Positions 53,715 through 61,005 of a DNA stretch of 64,000 nt are shown piece after piece. Each line of letters begins with the position of its first letter. The first letter of the stretch is position 1. The translations under genes and the position numbers were made by a program. Under the pieces are notes generated by a model. The model was given only the letters and a program-made list of their open reading frames with translations. It had not been told where the DNA came from and did no database searches. Source of the stretch: Lachnospiraceae bacterium (GTDB lineage Bacteria; Bacillota; Clostridia; Lachnospirales; Lachnospiraceae); contig JAFUZJ010000041.1 of NCBI GenBank assembly GCA_017476665.1, positions 42,898 to 106,897 on the forward strand, given 5' to 3'.

Positions 53715-54062
53715 TCACTCCTCTATATGATCCAGTCCCTGGCTCAGTATGGTCATGATATGATCATCTGCCAGGGAATAAAAAATCGTCTTGCCCTCTC
53801 TGCGGTTTTTCACCAGATCCAACTGTTTCAGCACGCGCAGCTGGTGGGAGATTGCAGACTGGGACATATTTAACAGCGCGGAAATATCATACACGCACAT
53901 CTCCGAGCAGCGCAGTGCGATCAGAATCTTCAGGCGTGTCACATCGCCAAACACCTTGAAAAATTCCTCCAGATCTTCCAGTTCCTCCATCGGAGGCATC
54001 TGTTCATCCACTTTCCGGATCATTTCCTGATTCAAATGAAGATAATTGTTTTCCTCGGTCAT
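53715..54062 (-). CDS. ArsR/SmtB family regulator with alpha5 zinc site
   Basis: A 115-residue winged-helix regulator (KVFGDVTRLKILIAL near 37, SQSAISHQLRVLKQLDLV near 67, REGKTIFYSL near 88). The last helix has D99, H101, H112 and E115, exactly the D-x-H-x10-H-x2-E pattern of the SmtB zinc site. The alpha3 motif ELCVCDL of cadmium/lead sensors is altered to EMCVYDI, losing one Cys, so zinc is the likely ligand. It is the last gene of the folate operon, 3 nt after folB-folK, with AAGGATTGAG as ribosome binding site. No metal pump is adjacent. Confidence 0.9.
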   Translation of the reverse strand: MTEENNYLHLNQEMIRKVDEQMPPMEELEDLEEFFKVFGDVTRLKILIALRCSEMCVYDISALLNMSQSAISHQLRVLKQLDLVKNRREGKTIFYSLADDHIMTILSQGLDHIEE

Positions 54063-54065
54063 AAC

Positions 54066-54896
54066 TCAATCCTTATCCGTATCCAATGCCTCCAGCATCT
54101 GCATCACCGTCTTCCCCAGAATCGGATGCCGGAAATTCGGCGCCAGCTGACTCAACGGCTTTAACACAAAGTAACGGTTTTCCATATCCACATGAGGCAG
54201 GATCAATCGATCATCCTCGTAGATCAGTTTGTCATAAAATACAATGTCCAGGTCAAGCGTTCTGGGTCCCCAGCGAACCTCTCTGGTCCGCCCTGCCGAA
54301 TCCTCGATCAGCTTCAGTTGATCCAAAAGCTCCCTGGGTGTCAGCAATGTGCGTGCCTTGACTGCGGTGTTCAGGAATTTGGGCTGATCTGTAAATCCAT
54401 ATCCCTCCGTCTCCACAGTATCTGCAACCTTCTGTACCTGGATCAGCAAATGCTCCTCCAACTGGTCAATGCCCTGCTTGATAAAAGCCGCTCTGTCTCC
54501 CAGATTGGACCCCACCGAAAGATAAACCTGATGCCAGCTCCGCTCAATACGCACAGAAACAGATTCAAAGGGCAATCCCACCGGTGCATGAGGCTTTCTG
54601 ATCTCCAGCACGATCCCCTGAATGGCACCGAAATTCAGCAGGATCTGCTCCGCCAATGTCTCCGCCACGGTTTCGATCAGATCATATAAGGTCTCCTGCA
54701 TCCAGTTGGTGATAAAATGGCAGATCTCGCTGTAGTTGGTAGAAAGGCTCACATCGTCCTCTCTTCCGGCCGGACGGATATCTGTGTATAGCACTGCATT
54801 CACGTAAAATGTCTGCCCGTTTTCTTTCTCATCCCGTCTTACACCGTGATAGGCGAAGACCTCCAGATTATCAATCCTGATCTCATCTGCTTTCAT
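54066..54896 (-). CDS. folK: FolB-FolK fusion: dihydroneopterin aldolase / HPPK
   Basis: A 276-residue bifunctional enzyme of folate synthesis. Residues 1-118 are dihydroneopterin aldolase (DNLEVFAYHGVRRDEKENGQ, TNYSEICHFI, LEIRKPHAPVGLPFESV with the catalytic Lys). Residues about 122-276 are 6-hydroxymethyl-dihydropterin pyrophosphokinase (VYLSVGSNLGDR, QPKFLNTAVKARTLL, GPRTLDLDIVFYD, LPHVDMENRYFVLKPL). Both active sites look complete. I chose the ATG at 54896 with GGAGGAAGG upstream; it starts 32 bp after folP. Fusion of these two domains is known in Firmicutes. Confidence 0.94.
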   Translation of the reverse strand: MKADEIRIDNLEVFAYHGVRRDEKENGQTFYVNAVLYTDIRPAGREDDVSLSTNYSEICHFITNWMQETLYDLIETVAETLAEQILLNFGAIQGIVLEIRKPHAPVGLPFESVSVRIERSWHQVYLSVGSNLGDRAAFIKQGIDQLEEHLLIQVQKVADTVETEGYGFTDQPKFLNTAVKARTLLTPRELLDQLKLIEDSAGRTREVRWGPRTLDLDIVFYDKLIYEDDRLILPHVDMENRYFVLKPLSQLAPNFRHPILGKTVMQMLEALDTDKD

Positions 54897-54928
54897 CTTT
54901 CCTTCCTCCGTTTCAATCGCTCTATTCC

Positions 54929-55750
54929 TCATCGTGCTTCCATGATTGCTTCCGTCATACGGATCGCCTGCACATTTTCCTTGATATCATGAACTCTTAC
55001 AAAGCTACACCCCTTCATCACTGCCAGGACAGTGGTCGCCAACGTGCCCGGAAGCCGTTCCGACACCGGCAGATCCAATGTCAGTCCGATCACAGACTTG
55101 CGGCTGCAGCCCAACAGCAACGGATAATCAAGATCCTGTCTGATCCGATCCATTCCATTCAGCAGAAACAGATTCTGCTCATAAGTTTTTCCGAATCCGA
55201 TTCCGGGATCCAACAGAATCTTATTCCTGTCAATTTCCGCTTCCCGGGCAAGCGACAGACACGCTTCCAGATCCTCTATGACATCACGGTACAGATCCTG
55301 ATACACCGGTTCTTTCCGGTTATGCATCAGACAACAGGGAACCCCTGCCTTTGCAATAACCGCCGCCATGTCGGGATCGGCCTTCAGGCCCCAGATATCA
55401 TTGATCAGATCTGCGCCTGCCGCAATACCGGCCTGCGCCACCTTGCTTTTATAAGTATCCAGCGAAACCGGCACATCAAAATTCGCTTTTATCTTCTCGA
55501 TCACCGGTGCCGTCCGCTCGATCTCCTCCTGCTCAGAAACCGGCGTAAACCCAGGTCTGGTCGACTCCCCGCCCACATCCAGAAGATCCATGCCTTCCGC
55601 CAGCATGGTTTCCACCCGCCTCAGCGCCCGCTCCGGATCATTCCATCTGCCGCCGTCCGAAAAAGAATCCGGCGTCAGATTCAGAATTCCCATCACATAC
55701 GTCTTATTCTGCCGTTGAAAGGTATGTCGGCCAATCGTCACCCCATCCAT
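54929..55750 (-). CDS. folP: Dihydropteroate synthase
   Basis: A 273-residue TIM-barrel enzyme joining hydroxymethyl-dihydropterin pyrophosphate and p-aminobenzoate; it is the target of sulfonamides. Conserved blocks: MGILNLTPDSFSDGG near 20, DLLDVGGESTRPGF near 55, LINDIWGLKAD near 113, HNRKEP near 143, LLDPGIGFGKT near 178, GCSRKSVIG near 213, VRVHDI near 250. Start set at 55750 (GAGGGATG just upstream); a second ATG lies two codons earlier. It starts 9 bp after the HD-protein stop. Confidence 0.95.
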   Translation of the reverse strand: MDGVTIGRHTFQRQNKTYVMGILNLTPDSFSDGGRWNDPERALRRVETMLAEGMDLLDVGGESTRPGFTPVSEQEEIERTAPVIEKIKANFDVPVSLDTYKSKVAQAGIAAGADLINDIWGLKADPDMAAVIAKAGVPCCLMHNRKEPVYQDLYRDVIEDLEACLSLAREAEIDRNKILLDPGIGFGKTYEQNLFLLNGMDRIRQDLDYPLLLGCSRKSVIGLTLDLPVSERLPGTLATTVLAVMKGCSFVRVHDIKENVQAIRMTEAIMEAR

Positions 55751-55759
55751 GTTCATCCC

Positions 55760-56257
55760 TCAATATTTTATCGTCAGATTTTTCTTTTCACCTTTCCAGT
55801 TACAATCCTGCTCCGCCGCACAGGCAAAACAGGCTCTGCTGGCTTTGTCCGCCCGATACAGAACGCCTCGCAGATCGGGACTCTCCGCGATTGCTGCATT
55901 GCGGTGATTGCAGATGGCATCTACGATCAGATCCGCTTCCTCAGCCCCAAAACCGCAATCCGCCAGGATCTTTGGCGCAATCTCCGCGCTTGCCAGTTCG
56001 TGAGGTTGCCCGCTCTCATATTGAATATGTTTTCCCAGATCATGTAAAAGCGCCGCGGCATAGATCCATTCCCGGTTCAGCCCCAGCTCCTGTTCCAGAT
56101 CAAGGATTGTTCCAATCCTTGCCACATCCAGAAAATGGTTCATGTCATGATGACAAAAAACTCGCTCCGCTTCTGCTTTCCGGTTTTCCTCTAAATGATA
56201 CCGGAACAGCTCATGCTGCAGAATCCGGTCAATGCGGCTTTCCTGACGTTCTTTCAT
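55760..56257 (-). CDS. HD-domain phosphohydrolase in the folate operon
   Basis: A 165-residue protein with a full HD metal-binding pattern: CHHDMNHFLDVARIG near 35, AALLHDLGKHIQ near 68, HELASAEIAP near 85 and VDAICNHRN near 112. The end has three Cys (CFACAAEQDC). HD proteins cut phosphoesters, often of nucleotides. It starts 2 nt after folE and ends 9 bp before folP, with AGGAGATAAAA before the ATG. The folate pathway needs removal of phosphates from dihydroneopterin triphosphate, and no other gene in the operon can do that; assignment to that step is inference. Confidence 0.82.
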   Translation of the reverse strand: MKERQESRIDRILQHELFRYHLEENRKAEAERVFCHHDMNHFLDVARIGTILDLEQELGLNREWIYAAALLHDLGKHIQYESGQPHELASAEIAPKILADCGFGAEEADLIVDAICNHRNAAIAESPDLRGVLYRADKASRACFACAAEQDCNWKGEKKNLTIKY

Positions 56258-56259
56258 TT

Positions 56260-56820
56260 TTATCTCCTGCCCAGCATTCCAAAGAACTGTTCCTGCAGTC
56301 TGCTGTTGTCCCGGAAGACACCCCTTGTGGCAATGCTCACCGTCTGGCTGCCGGGTTTCTTTACCCCCCGCATGGTCATGCACATATGCTCTGCCTCAAC
56401 CATCACCATAACGCCCTGGGGCTCCAGATATTTCATAATCGCATCTGCAATCTGCCCTGTCATCTTCTCCTGAATCTGCAGTCTTCTGGCATACACTTCC
56501 ACCGTCCGCGCCAGCTTGCTCAGCCCTACCACCTTGCCGTTGGGGATATACGCGATATGGGCCTTGCCGAAAAAAGGAAGCATGTGGTGCTCGCACATGG
56601 AATAAAACACGATATCCTTTTCCAGCACCATCTCATTGTTTTCCACGGTAAACACGCGGCCAAGATGCTCCGATGCGTCCTGATCCATTCCACCGAAAAT
56701 CTCGGCATACATCCGCGCGATGCGCTCCGGCGTGTCCACCAGTCCTTCCCTGTTCACATTCTCGCCGATGCCCTGCAGCAAAAGCTTTACCGCCTCTTTT
56801 ATCTTATTCTGATCTACCAT
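56260..56820 (-). CDS. folE: GTP cyclohydrolase I
   Basis: A 186-residue type IA enzyme that converts GTP to dihydroneopterin triphosphate, the first step of folate synthesis. Marks: [20 protein letters not shown] near 20, [18 protein letters not shown] near 75 with Cys and His zinc ligands, [20 protein letters not shown] near 102, and the third ligand Cys in [15 protein letters not shown] near 145. All zinc ligands are conserved, so the enzyme needs zinc. It overlaps folC by 7 nt and is followed after 2 nt by the HD gene. Confidence 0.96.
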   Translation of the reverse strand: MVDQNKIKEAVKLLLQGIGENVNREGLVDTPERIARMYAEIFGGMDQDASEHLGRVFTVENNEMVLEKDIVFYSMCEHHMLPFFGKAHIAYIPNGKVVGLSKLARTVEVYARRLQIQEKMTGQIADAIMKYLEPQGVMVMVEAEHMCMTMRGVKKPGSQTVSIATRGVFRDNSRLQEQFFGMLGRR

Positions 56821-58133
56821 GACTTCTGCCTTTCCACGATTTTCATTAGCCTCCCCAGATAGGACAAAGATCCGAACGCAAGGATTACGTCATCCGGCGC
56901 TGCCAAAAGCCTCGCCATCTCCACCGCTTCCTCCAGACTGTCGACCGCCGTCACTGCCGGATGAACTTTCGCCGCTTCCTGCGCCAGTTCATAAGCAGAC
57001 AATGCTCTGGGATTCTCCGGCGGAGTGATCGTGATAATCTGATCCGCATACTTCTGCGTCCAGGCGATCACCTTCTCATATTCTTTGTCCCTCAACACTC
57101 CCATTATATAGATAATTCTCTTATTTGTAAAATAAAATTCTATAGACTCGGCAAGTTTCCTTGCCGCATCTTCATTGTGAGCGCCATCCACCACAAAAAG
57201 CGGCTTTCTGGCAATCACGGAAAACCGTCCCTTCCACACAGTCTGCGCCAGTCCCTGCCGCAAGGCTTGCTCTGAAACAGAAAAGCCCTTTTTCTGCAAA
57301 GCATGGATCGCCTCTATGGCCAGCAGGGCATTCTCCGGCTGCACCGATCCGGCCAGATGAATCTCCAGATCTTTGCAGGTCGATCCATTTGAATTTTTAT
57401 AATCAAACCGCTGGCGCTCCAGATATTTTCCGCTGCCGCGCCTGATGTTTGAAATAGATGTCCGGTCCGCCACATACAGCTCACAATGCTTTTGTGCCGC
57501 CATCCGCCGGATCGCTTCCATGGCTTCCGGCTTCTGTTTCGCAGTCACCGCGAGACACCCTTCCTTCATAATGCCGGCCTTCTGTTCGGCGATCCGATCC
57601 AGCGTATTGCCCAAAAACTTCATATGATCCATACTGATGGATGCCAGTACCGCCACCTGCGTCGTTGTGATCAGGTTTGTGGCGTCCATCAGTCCGCCCA
57701 TCCCAGTTTCAAGAACTACGATATCGCAGTTTTTGAGGCTAAAATACCAAAACGCCAACGCTGTCTCCACCTCGAAAGGCGTCGGCTGCGGCAGCCCCTC
57801 GGCTGTCATCTCCAGACAGGCCTGCCGCACCAGCTCCATTCCCGTACAAAGATCCTTCTGGGAGATTTTCCTCTCATTCACCTGAATGCGCTCTCTGTAT
57901 TCAAAAATCGTGGGCGAAATATAACGTCCCACACGATAACCCGCCACTTTCAGAACAGTTGAGATATAAGCAAGCACCGAACCTTTCCCGTTGGTTCCCG
58001 CGATATGGACGAACTTCAGGGTGTCCTGCGGATTCCCCAGTCGTCTGCAAAGCTCCCTTATGCTGTCCAGCCCCGGCACGATCCCGCAGAACTGCAGACT
58101 CTCTATATATTCCATTGCCTCTCTATAGGTCAT
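56814..58133 (-). CDS. folC: Folylpolyglutamate / dihydrofolate synthase
   Basis: A 439-residue Mur-ligase-type enzyme that adds glutamate to dihydropteroate and folates. Visible: [18 protein letters not shown] near 42 (ATP loop), [18 protein letters not shown] near 70, [14 protein letters not shown] near 138, [20 protein letters not shown] near 163, and [11 protein letters not shown] near 315. It is the first gene of the folate operon and overlaps folE by 7 nt. No convincing promoter is seen in the 120 bp upstream. Whether it carries both activities cannot be told by eye. Confidence 0.94.
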   Translation of the reverse strand: MTYREAMEYIESLQFCGIVPGLDSIRELCRRLGNPQDTLKFVHIAGTNGKGSVLAYISTVLKVAGYRVGRYISPTIFEYRERIQVNERKISQKDLCTGMELVRQACLEMTAEGLPQPTPFEVETALAFWYFSLKNCDIVVLETGMGGLMDATNLITTTQVAVLASISMDHMKFLGNTLDRIAEQKAGIMKEGCLAVTAKQKPEAMEAIRRMAAQKHCELYVADRTSISNIRRGSGKYLERQRFDYKNSNGSTCKDLEIHLAGSVQPENALLAIEAIHALQKKGFSVSEQALRQGLAQTVWKGRFSVIARKPLFVVDGAHNEDAARKLAESIEFYFTNKRIIYIMGVLRDKEYEKVIAWTQKYADQIITITPPENPRALSAYELAQEAAKVHPAVTAVDSLEEAVEMARLLAAPDDVILAFGSLSYLGRLMKIVERQKSW

Positions 58134-58257
58134 CGGTCACGCCTCCCGCTACACATGAGTGCAGGAACAGTTACAGGACGAAACCTGCCGATTTCGCCCT
58201 GCTCCATGCAAAACTCTGCGTCCGCTCATCTGTTTTCCTGCCGGTATCATTCATCTG

Positions 58258-58635
58258 CTAGTTATCAAAATCCACATCATCAATATCTCCGGAACCGATA
58301 TCCAGCATATTCACGGTACGTCTCTTCAATCTGGCTTCCTCAGATTCTTTTAAAATAAACTCTTTGATCGCCTTGGAATTCTTGATATGATGCAAGATCA
58401 GTTTGGGATGCGTGGTATCACCGGTGAAACAGATAATCGTTCCCAATCCGAAGATCCTCTCTCCCAGAGTTGCCGTGCGCTCCACATCCTGCACCTTATA
58501 CATATAGCAGTCATTCTCTACAGAGGTAAACAGACCGCTGGTTATCGTGATCATATCCTCCCGGATAGAATATTTGGTGAATGTAAAAGGCAATCCAAAA
58601 AACACCCAACGTTTTCTCTCATTGAATTCAACCAT
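58258..58635 (-). CDS. Bacterial PH-domain protein
   Basis: A 125-residue protein with a single bacterial pleckstrin-homology-like domain (FTKYSIREDMITITSGLFTS, MYKVQDVERTATLGERIFGL, near 20-75) and an acidic tail (IGSGDIDDVDFDN). No membrane helix is present, unlike YdbS/YdbT relatives. Function unknown; it may bind a membrane or another protein. It has its own promoter and lies downstream of nothing on its strand; the folate operon begins 125 bp after its stop. Confidence 0.8.
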   Translation of the reverse strand: MVEFNERKRWVFFGLPFTFTKYSIREDMITITSGLFTSVENDCYMYKVQDVERTATLGERIFGLGTIICFTGDTTHPKLILHHIKNSKAIKEFILKESEEARLKRRTVNMLDIGSGDIDDVDFDN

Positions 58636-58660
58636 GGCAGATCCCTCGCTTTCTTCCCCT

Positions 58661-58689
58661 ATTATAGTTTATATTCTTAGAATATGCAA
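58661..58689 (-). promoter_or_regulatory. Promoter of the PH-domain gene
   Basis: On the minus strand TTGCAT (58684-58689), a 17-bp spacer and a perfect TATAAT (58661-58666), 25 bp before the start codon. Confidence 0.7.
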
Positions 58690-58716
58690 ATCTTTTTCTG
58701 TGTCGGTAAATTTTCA

Positions 58717-58745
58717 TTGAAATTGTATCCCGAAAATGCTATCAT
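58717..58745 (+). promoter_or_regulatory. Promoter of the nitroreductase gene
   Basis: TTGAAA (58717-58722), a 17-bp spacer and TATCAT (58740-58745), 50 bp before the start codon. Confidence 0.7.
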
Positions 58746-58795
58746 AGTACAAGAATATGCAGGAAAGCTTTTCAGCTTTCGGAAGGGAGAACAGC

Positions 58796-59335
58796 ATGAC
58801 CGCAAAAGAATGTATTGTTGGACGAAGAAGCATTCGAAAGTTTACCGATCAGCCCGTTTCTCATGAGTTGTTAGAGCAGATCGTGGAGACCGCTTCCTAC
58901 GCTCCCAGTTGGAAAAACACCCAGATTGCCCGTTATATTGCTGTAGAGGGCGAGATGAAGGATAAGGTAGCTGATTGTACCAAAATTTGGGCCGGCAACG
59001 GCGCTATCATGAAAAATGCACCCATGGTGGTTGCATTGACCGTTGTAAAAGGCCGCAGCGGCTTTGAGAGGGACGGTTCTTTCTCCACCGGCAAGGGCAC
59101 CGGCTGGCAGATGTTTGATGCCGGCGTGGCCAGCGAAGCATTTTGTCTTGCCGCTTATGAGCAGGGGCTCGGAACCGTGATCATGGGTCTTTACGATGAG
59201 GCGGATATTGCAGCACTGTTGGAGATTCCCGAGAATCAGGAGTTAGTCGCACTGATTGCCATCGGTTATCCCGATCAGTCACCGGAAGCACCCAAGCGCA
59301 AAGCTGTGACAGATTTATTAACTTATAAAATGTAG
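58796..59335 (+). CDS. Nitroreductase-family flavoprotein
   Basis: A 179-residue FMN-dependent oxidoreductase of the nitroreductase fold: CIVGRRSIRKFTDQPVSHEL near 6-25, ASYAPSWKNTQIARYIAV near 34, and the C-terminal glycine-rich stretch GLGTVIMGLYDE near 125 with IAIGYPDQSPEAPKRK near 155. Such enzymes reduce nitro groups or quinones with NAD(P)H; the natural substrate is unknown. ATG at 58796 follows GGAAGGGAG. A hairpin terminator follows directly, between this gene and pyrB. Confidence 0.9.
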   Translation: MTAKECIVGRRSIRKFTDQPVSHELLEQIVETASYAPSWKNTQIARYIAVEGEMKDKVADCTKIWAGNGAIMKNAPMVVALTVVKGRSGFERDGSFSTGKGTGWQMFDAGVASEAFCLAAYEQGLGTVIMGLYDEADIAALLEIPENQELVALIAIGYPDQSPEAPKRKAVTDLLTYKM

Positions 59336-59345
59336 ACAATGAGGT

Positions 59346-59375
59346 CGAAGGGAAATCTTTTCCCTTCGGCTTTTT
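59346..59375 (+). terminator. Terminator between the nitroreductase gene and pyrB
   Basis: A perfect 10-bp stem CGAAGGGAAA / TTTCCCTTCG with a 3-nt loop followed by GCTTTTT. It ends 21 bp before the pyrB start, so it may also act as an attenuator for pyrBI if transcription enters from upstream. Confidence 0.85.
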
Positions 59376-59395
59376 ATGAGAACGGAGGAAAAATC

Positions 59396-60310
59396 ATGCG
59401 TCATTTGATTAGTCCCTTGGACTTTACCACTGAGGAACTGGATCAACTGTTTGATCTGGCTGCCGACATTGAGCGGGATCCCCAAAAATATGCTCACGTG
59501 TGTGAGGGCAAGATCCTGGCTACCTGTTTCTATGAACCCAGCACCCGAACAAGACTCAGTTTTGAGTCCGCCATGACACGGTTGGGAGGAAAGGTGATCG
59601 GTTTCTCCGATGCCAACTCCTCTTCCGCGGCGAAAGGAGAAAGCGTTTCCGATACCATACGGGTCATCTCCTGCTATGCGGATATCTGTGCCATCCGCCA
59701 TCCCAAGGAGGGCGCTGCCACCGTGGCCAGCAGCAAGGCTCTGATTCCCGTTGTGAATGCCGGCGACGGCGGTCATCAGCATCCCACCCAGACGCTGACC
59801 GACCTGCTGACCATCCGCAGTCTGAAAGGCAGATTGGGGAACTTTACGATTGGATTGTGCGGCGATCTGAAATTCGGGCGCACGGTACATTCCCTGATCC
59901 ATGCGCTGGTGCGCTATGAGAATGTGAACTTTATCTTCATCTCTCCTGAGGAACTGCGAATTCCTGACTATATTACGGATATGCTGAAAGAAAAGGGAAT
60001 CTCCTATCAGGAAGTGATCCGTCTGGAGGATGTACTGCCGGAACTTGACCTGTTATATATGACCCGCGTGCAGAAAGAGCGCTTCTTCAACGAGGAAGAC
60101 TATGTGCGTTTGAAAGATTTTTACATTCTGACACCCGAAAAGATGGAACTGGCCGGCGACGATATGCTGGTGCTCCATCCCCTGCCCCGCGTCAATGAAA
60201 TTGATGTGGCTGTGGATGAAGACCCCAGAGCCGCCTATTTCAAGCAGGCACAATACGGCGTATATGTCCGCATGGCTTTGATTATGACATTGCTGAATCT
60301 TGCAAACTGA
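59396..60310 (+). CDS. pyrB: Aspartate carbamoyltransferase catalytic subunit
   Basis: A 304-residue enzyme joining carbamoyl phosphate and aspartate in pyrimidine synthesis. The carbamoyl-phosphate loop [14 protein letters not shown] is near 47-60, [14 protein letters not shown] near 75, HPTQTLTDL near 128, [12 protein letters not shown] near 156, and [11 protein letters not shown] near 260. Length and all active-site residues are normal. ACGGAGG precedes the ATG. Together with pyrI it forms a two-gene unit; no separate promoter is evident between the upstream terminator and the start, so regulation at that hairpin is likely. Confidence 0.96.
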   Translation: MRHLISPLDFTTEELDQLFDLAADIERDPQKYAHVCEGKILATCFYEPSTRTRLSFESAMTRLGGKVIGFSDANSSSAAKGESVSDTIRVISCYADICAIRHPKEGAATVASSKALIPVVNAGDGGHQHPTQTLTDLLTIRSLKGRLGNFTIGLCGDLKFGRTVHSLIHALVRYENVNFIFISPEELRIPDYITDMLKEKGISYQEVIRLEDVLPELDLLYMTRVQKERFFNEEDYVRLKDFYILTPEKMELAGDDMLVLHPLPRVNEIDVAVDEDPRAAYFKQAQYGVYVRMALIMTLLNLAN

Positions 60311-60373
60311 CATAATGGTATCAGCAAACAAACCGGATCAAATCATAACACCTGTTATCGAAAGGAGTTTCGT

Positions 60374-60820
60374 ATGTTAAACGTTGGAAAAATAGAAGAA
60401 GGCTTCGTACTGGATCACATCAAAGCCGGAAAAAGCCTGGAATTATACGATCATCTGCATCTGGACAAGCTGGATTGTACGGTGGCTATCATCAAAAATG
60501 CCCGCAGTGACAAAATGGGCAAAAAAGACATTCTGAAAGTGGAATGTGACATCGACATGCTGGACCTGGATATTCTGGGTTTTCTGGATCATAATATCAC
60601 GGTGAACGTCATTAAAAACGGGGAAATCGTCGAAAAAAAAGAATTGGTGCTGCCGAAAGAGATCCGCAATGTCATCCACTGCCACAATCCCCGCTGCATC
60701 ACTTCGATCGAGCAGGGACTGCCCCAGATCTTCTTCCTGGCTGACGAGCAAAAAGAAATCTATCGCTGCAAATATTGTGAAGAGAAATATGCGGAACGCA
60801 GAAACCGCCGTGCAAAATAG
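60374..60820 (+). CDS. pyrI: Aspartate carbamoyltransferase regulatory subunit
   Basis: A 148-residue protein with the nucleotide-binding domain (residues 1-95; GFVLDHIKAGKSLELYDHL, TVAIIKNARSDKMGKKDI) and a C-terminal zinc domain with four Cys (CHNPRCIT near 110 and YRCKYCEEKY near 135). It binds the catalytic subunit and lets CTP/UTP and ATP tune activity. It follows pyrB by 63 bp with AAAGGAG as ribosome binding site. No clear terminator follows. Confidence 0.96.
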   Translation: MLNVGKIEEGFVLDHIKAGKSLELYDHLHLDKLDCTVAIIKNARSDKMGKKDILKVECDIDMLDLDILGFLDHNITVNVIKNGEIVEKKELVLPKEIRNVIHCHNPRCITSIEQGLPQIFFLADEQKEIYRCKYCEEKYAERRNRRAK

Positions 60821-60841
60821 CCCTCGTTTCTCTTATATTTC

Positions 60842-61003
60842 TTACATTTCAGATGCCTGACAAATGCCATAGGAAATATTCTGCTCTTGCAGGATTTCCT
60901 GCATTTGGTCCAAGGCATCTTCTTCATTTTCGGCAAAAAACAACTTTTTCTGCAGTTCAGTCTGCATGTCCTCTTCGAGGACCGTCACTTCATACATCTG
61001 CAT
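60842..61003 (-). CDS. Small 53-residue protein after the GGDEF-EAL gene
   Basis: A short reading frame starting 2 nt after the stop of the GGDEF-EAL gene, with GGGAAG 9 nt upstream. The product begins MQMYEVTVLEEDMQ, continues as an acidic helix (FFAENEEDALDQMQEILQEQ) and ends SYGICQASEM. The regular beta-alpha-beta-like alternation and codon use look real. I do not recognise the family. Co-translation suggests a partner or regulator of the phosphodiesterase. Confidence 0.55.
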   Translation of the reverse strand: MQMYEVTVLEEDMQTELQKKLFFAENEEDALDQMQEILQEQNISYGICQASEM

Positions 61004-61005
61004 TT

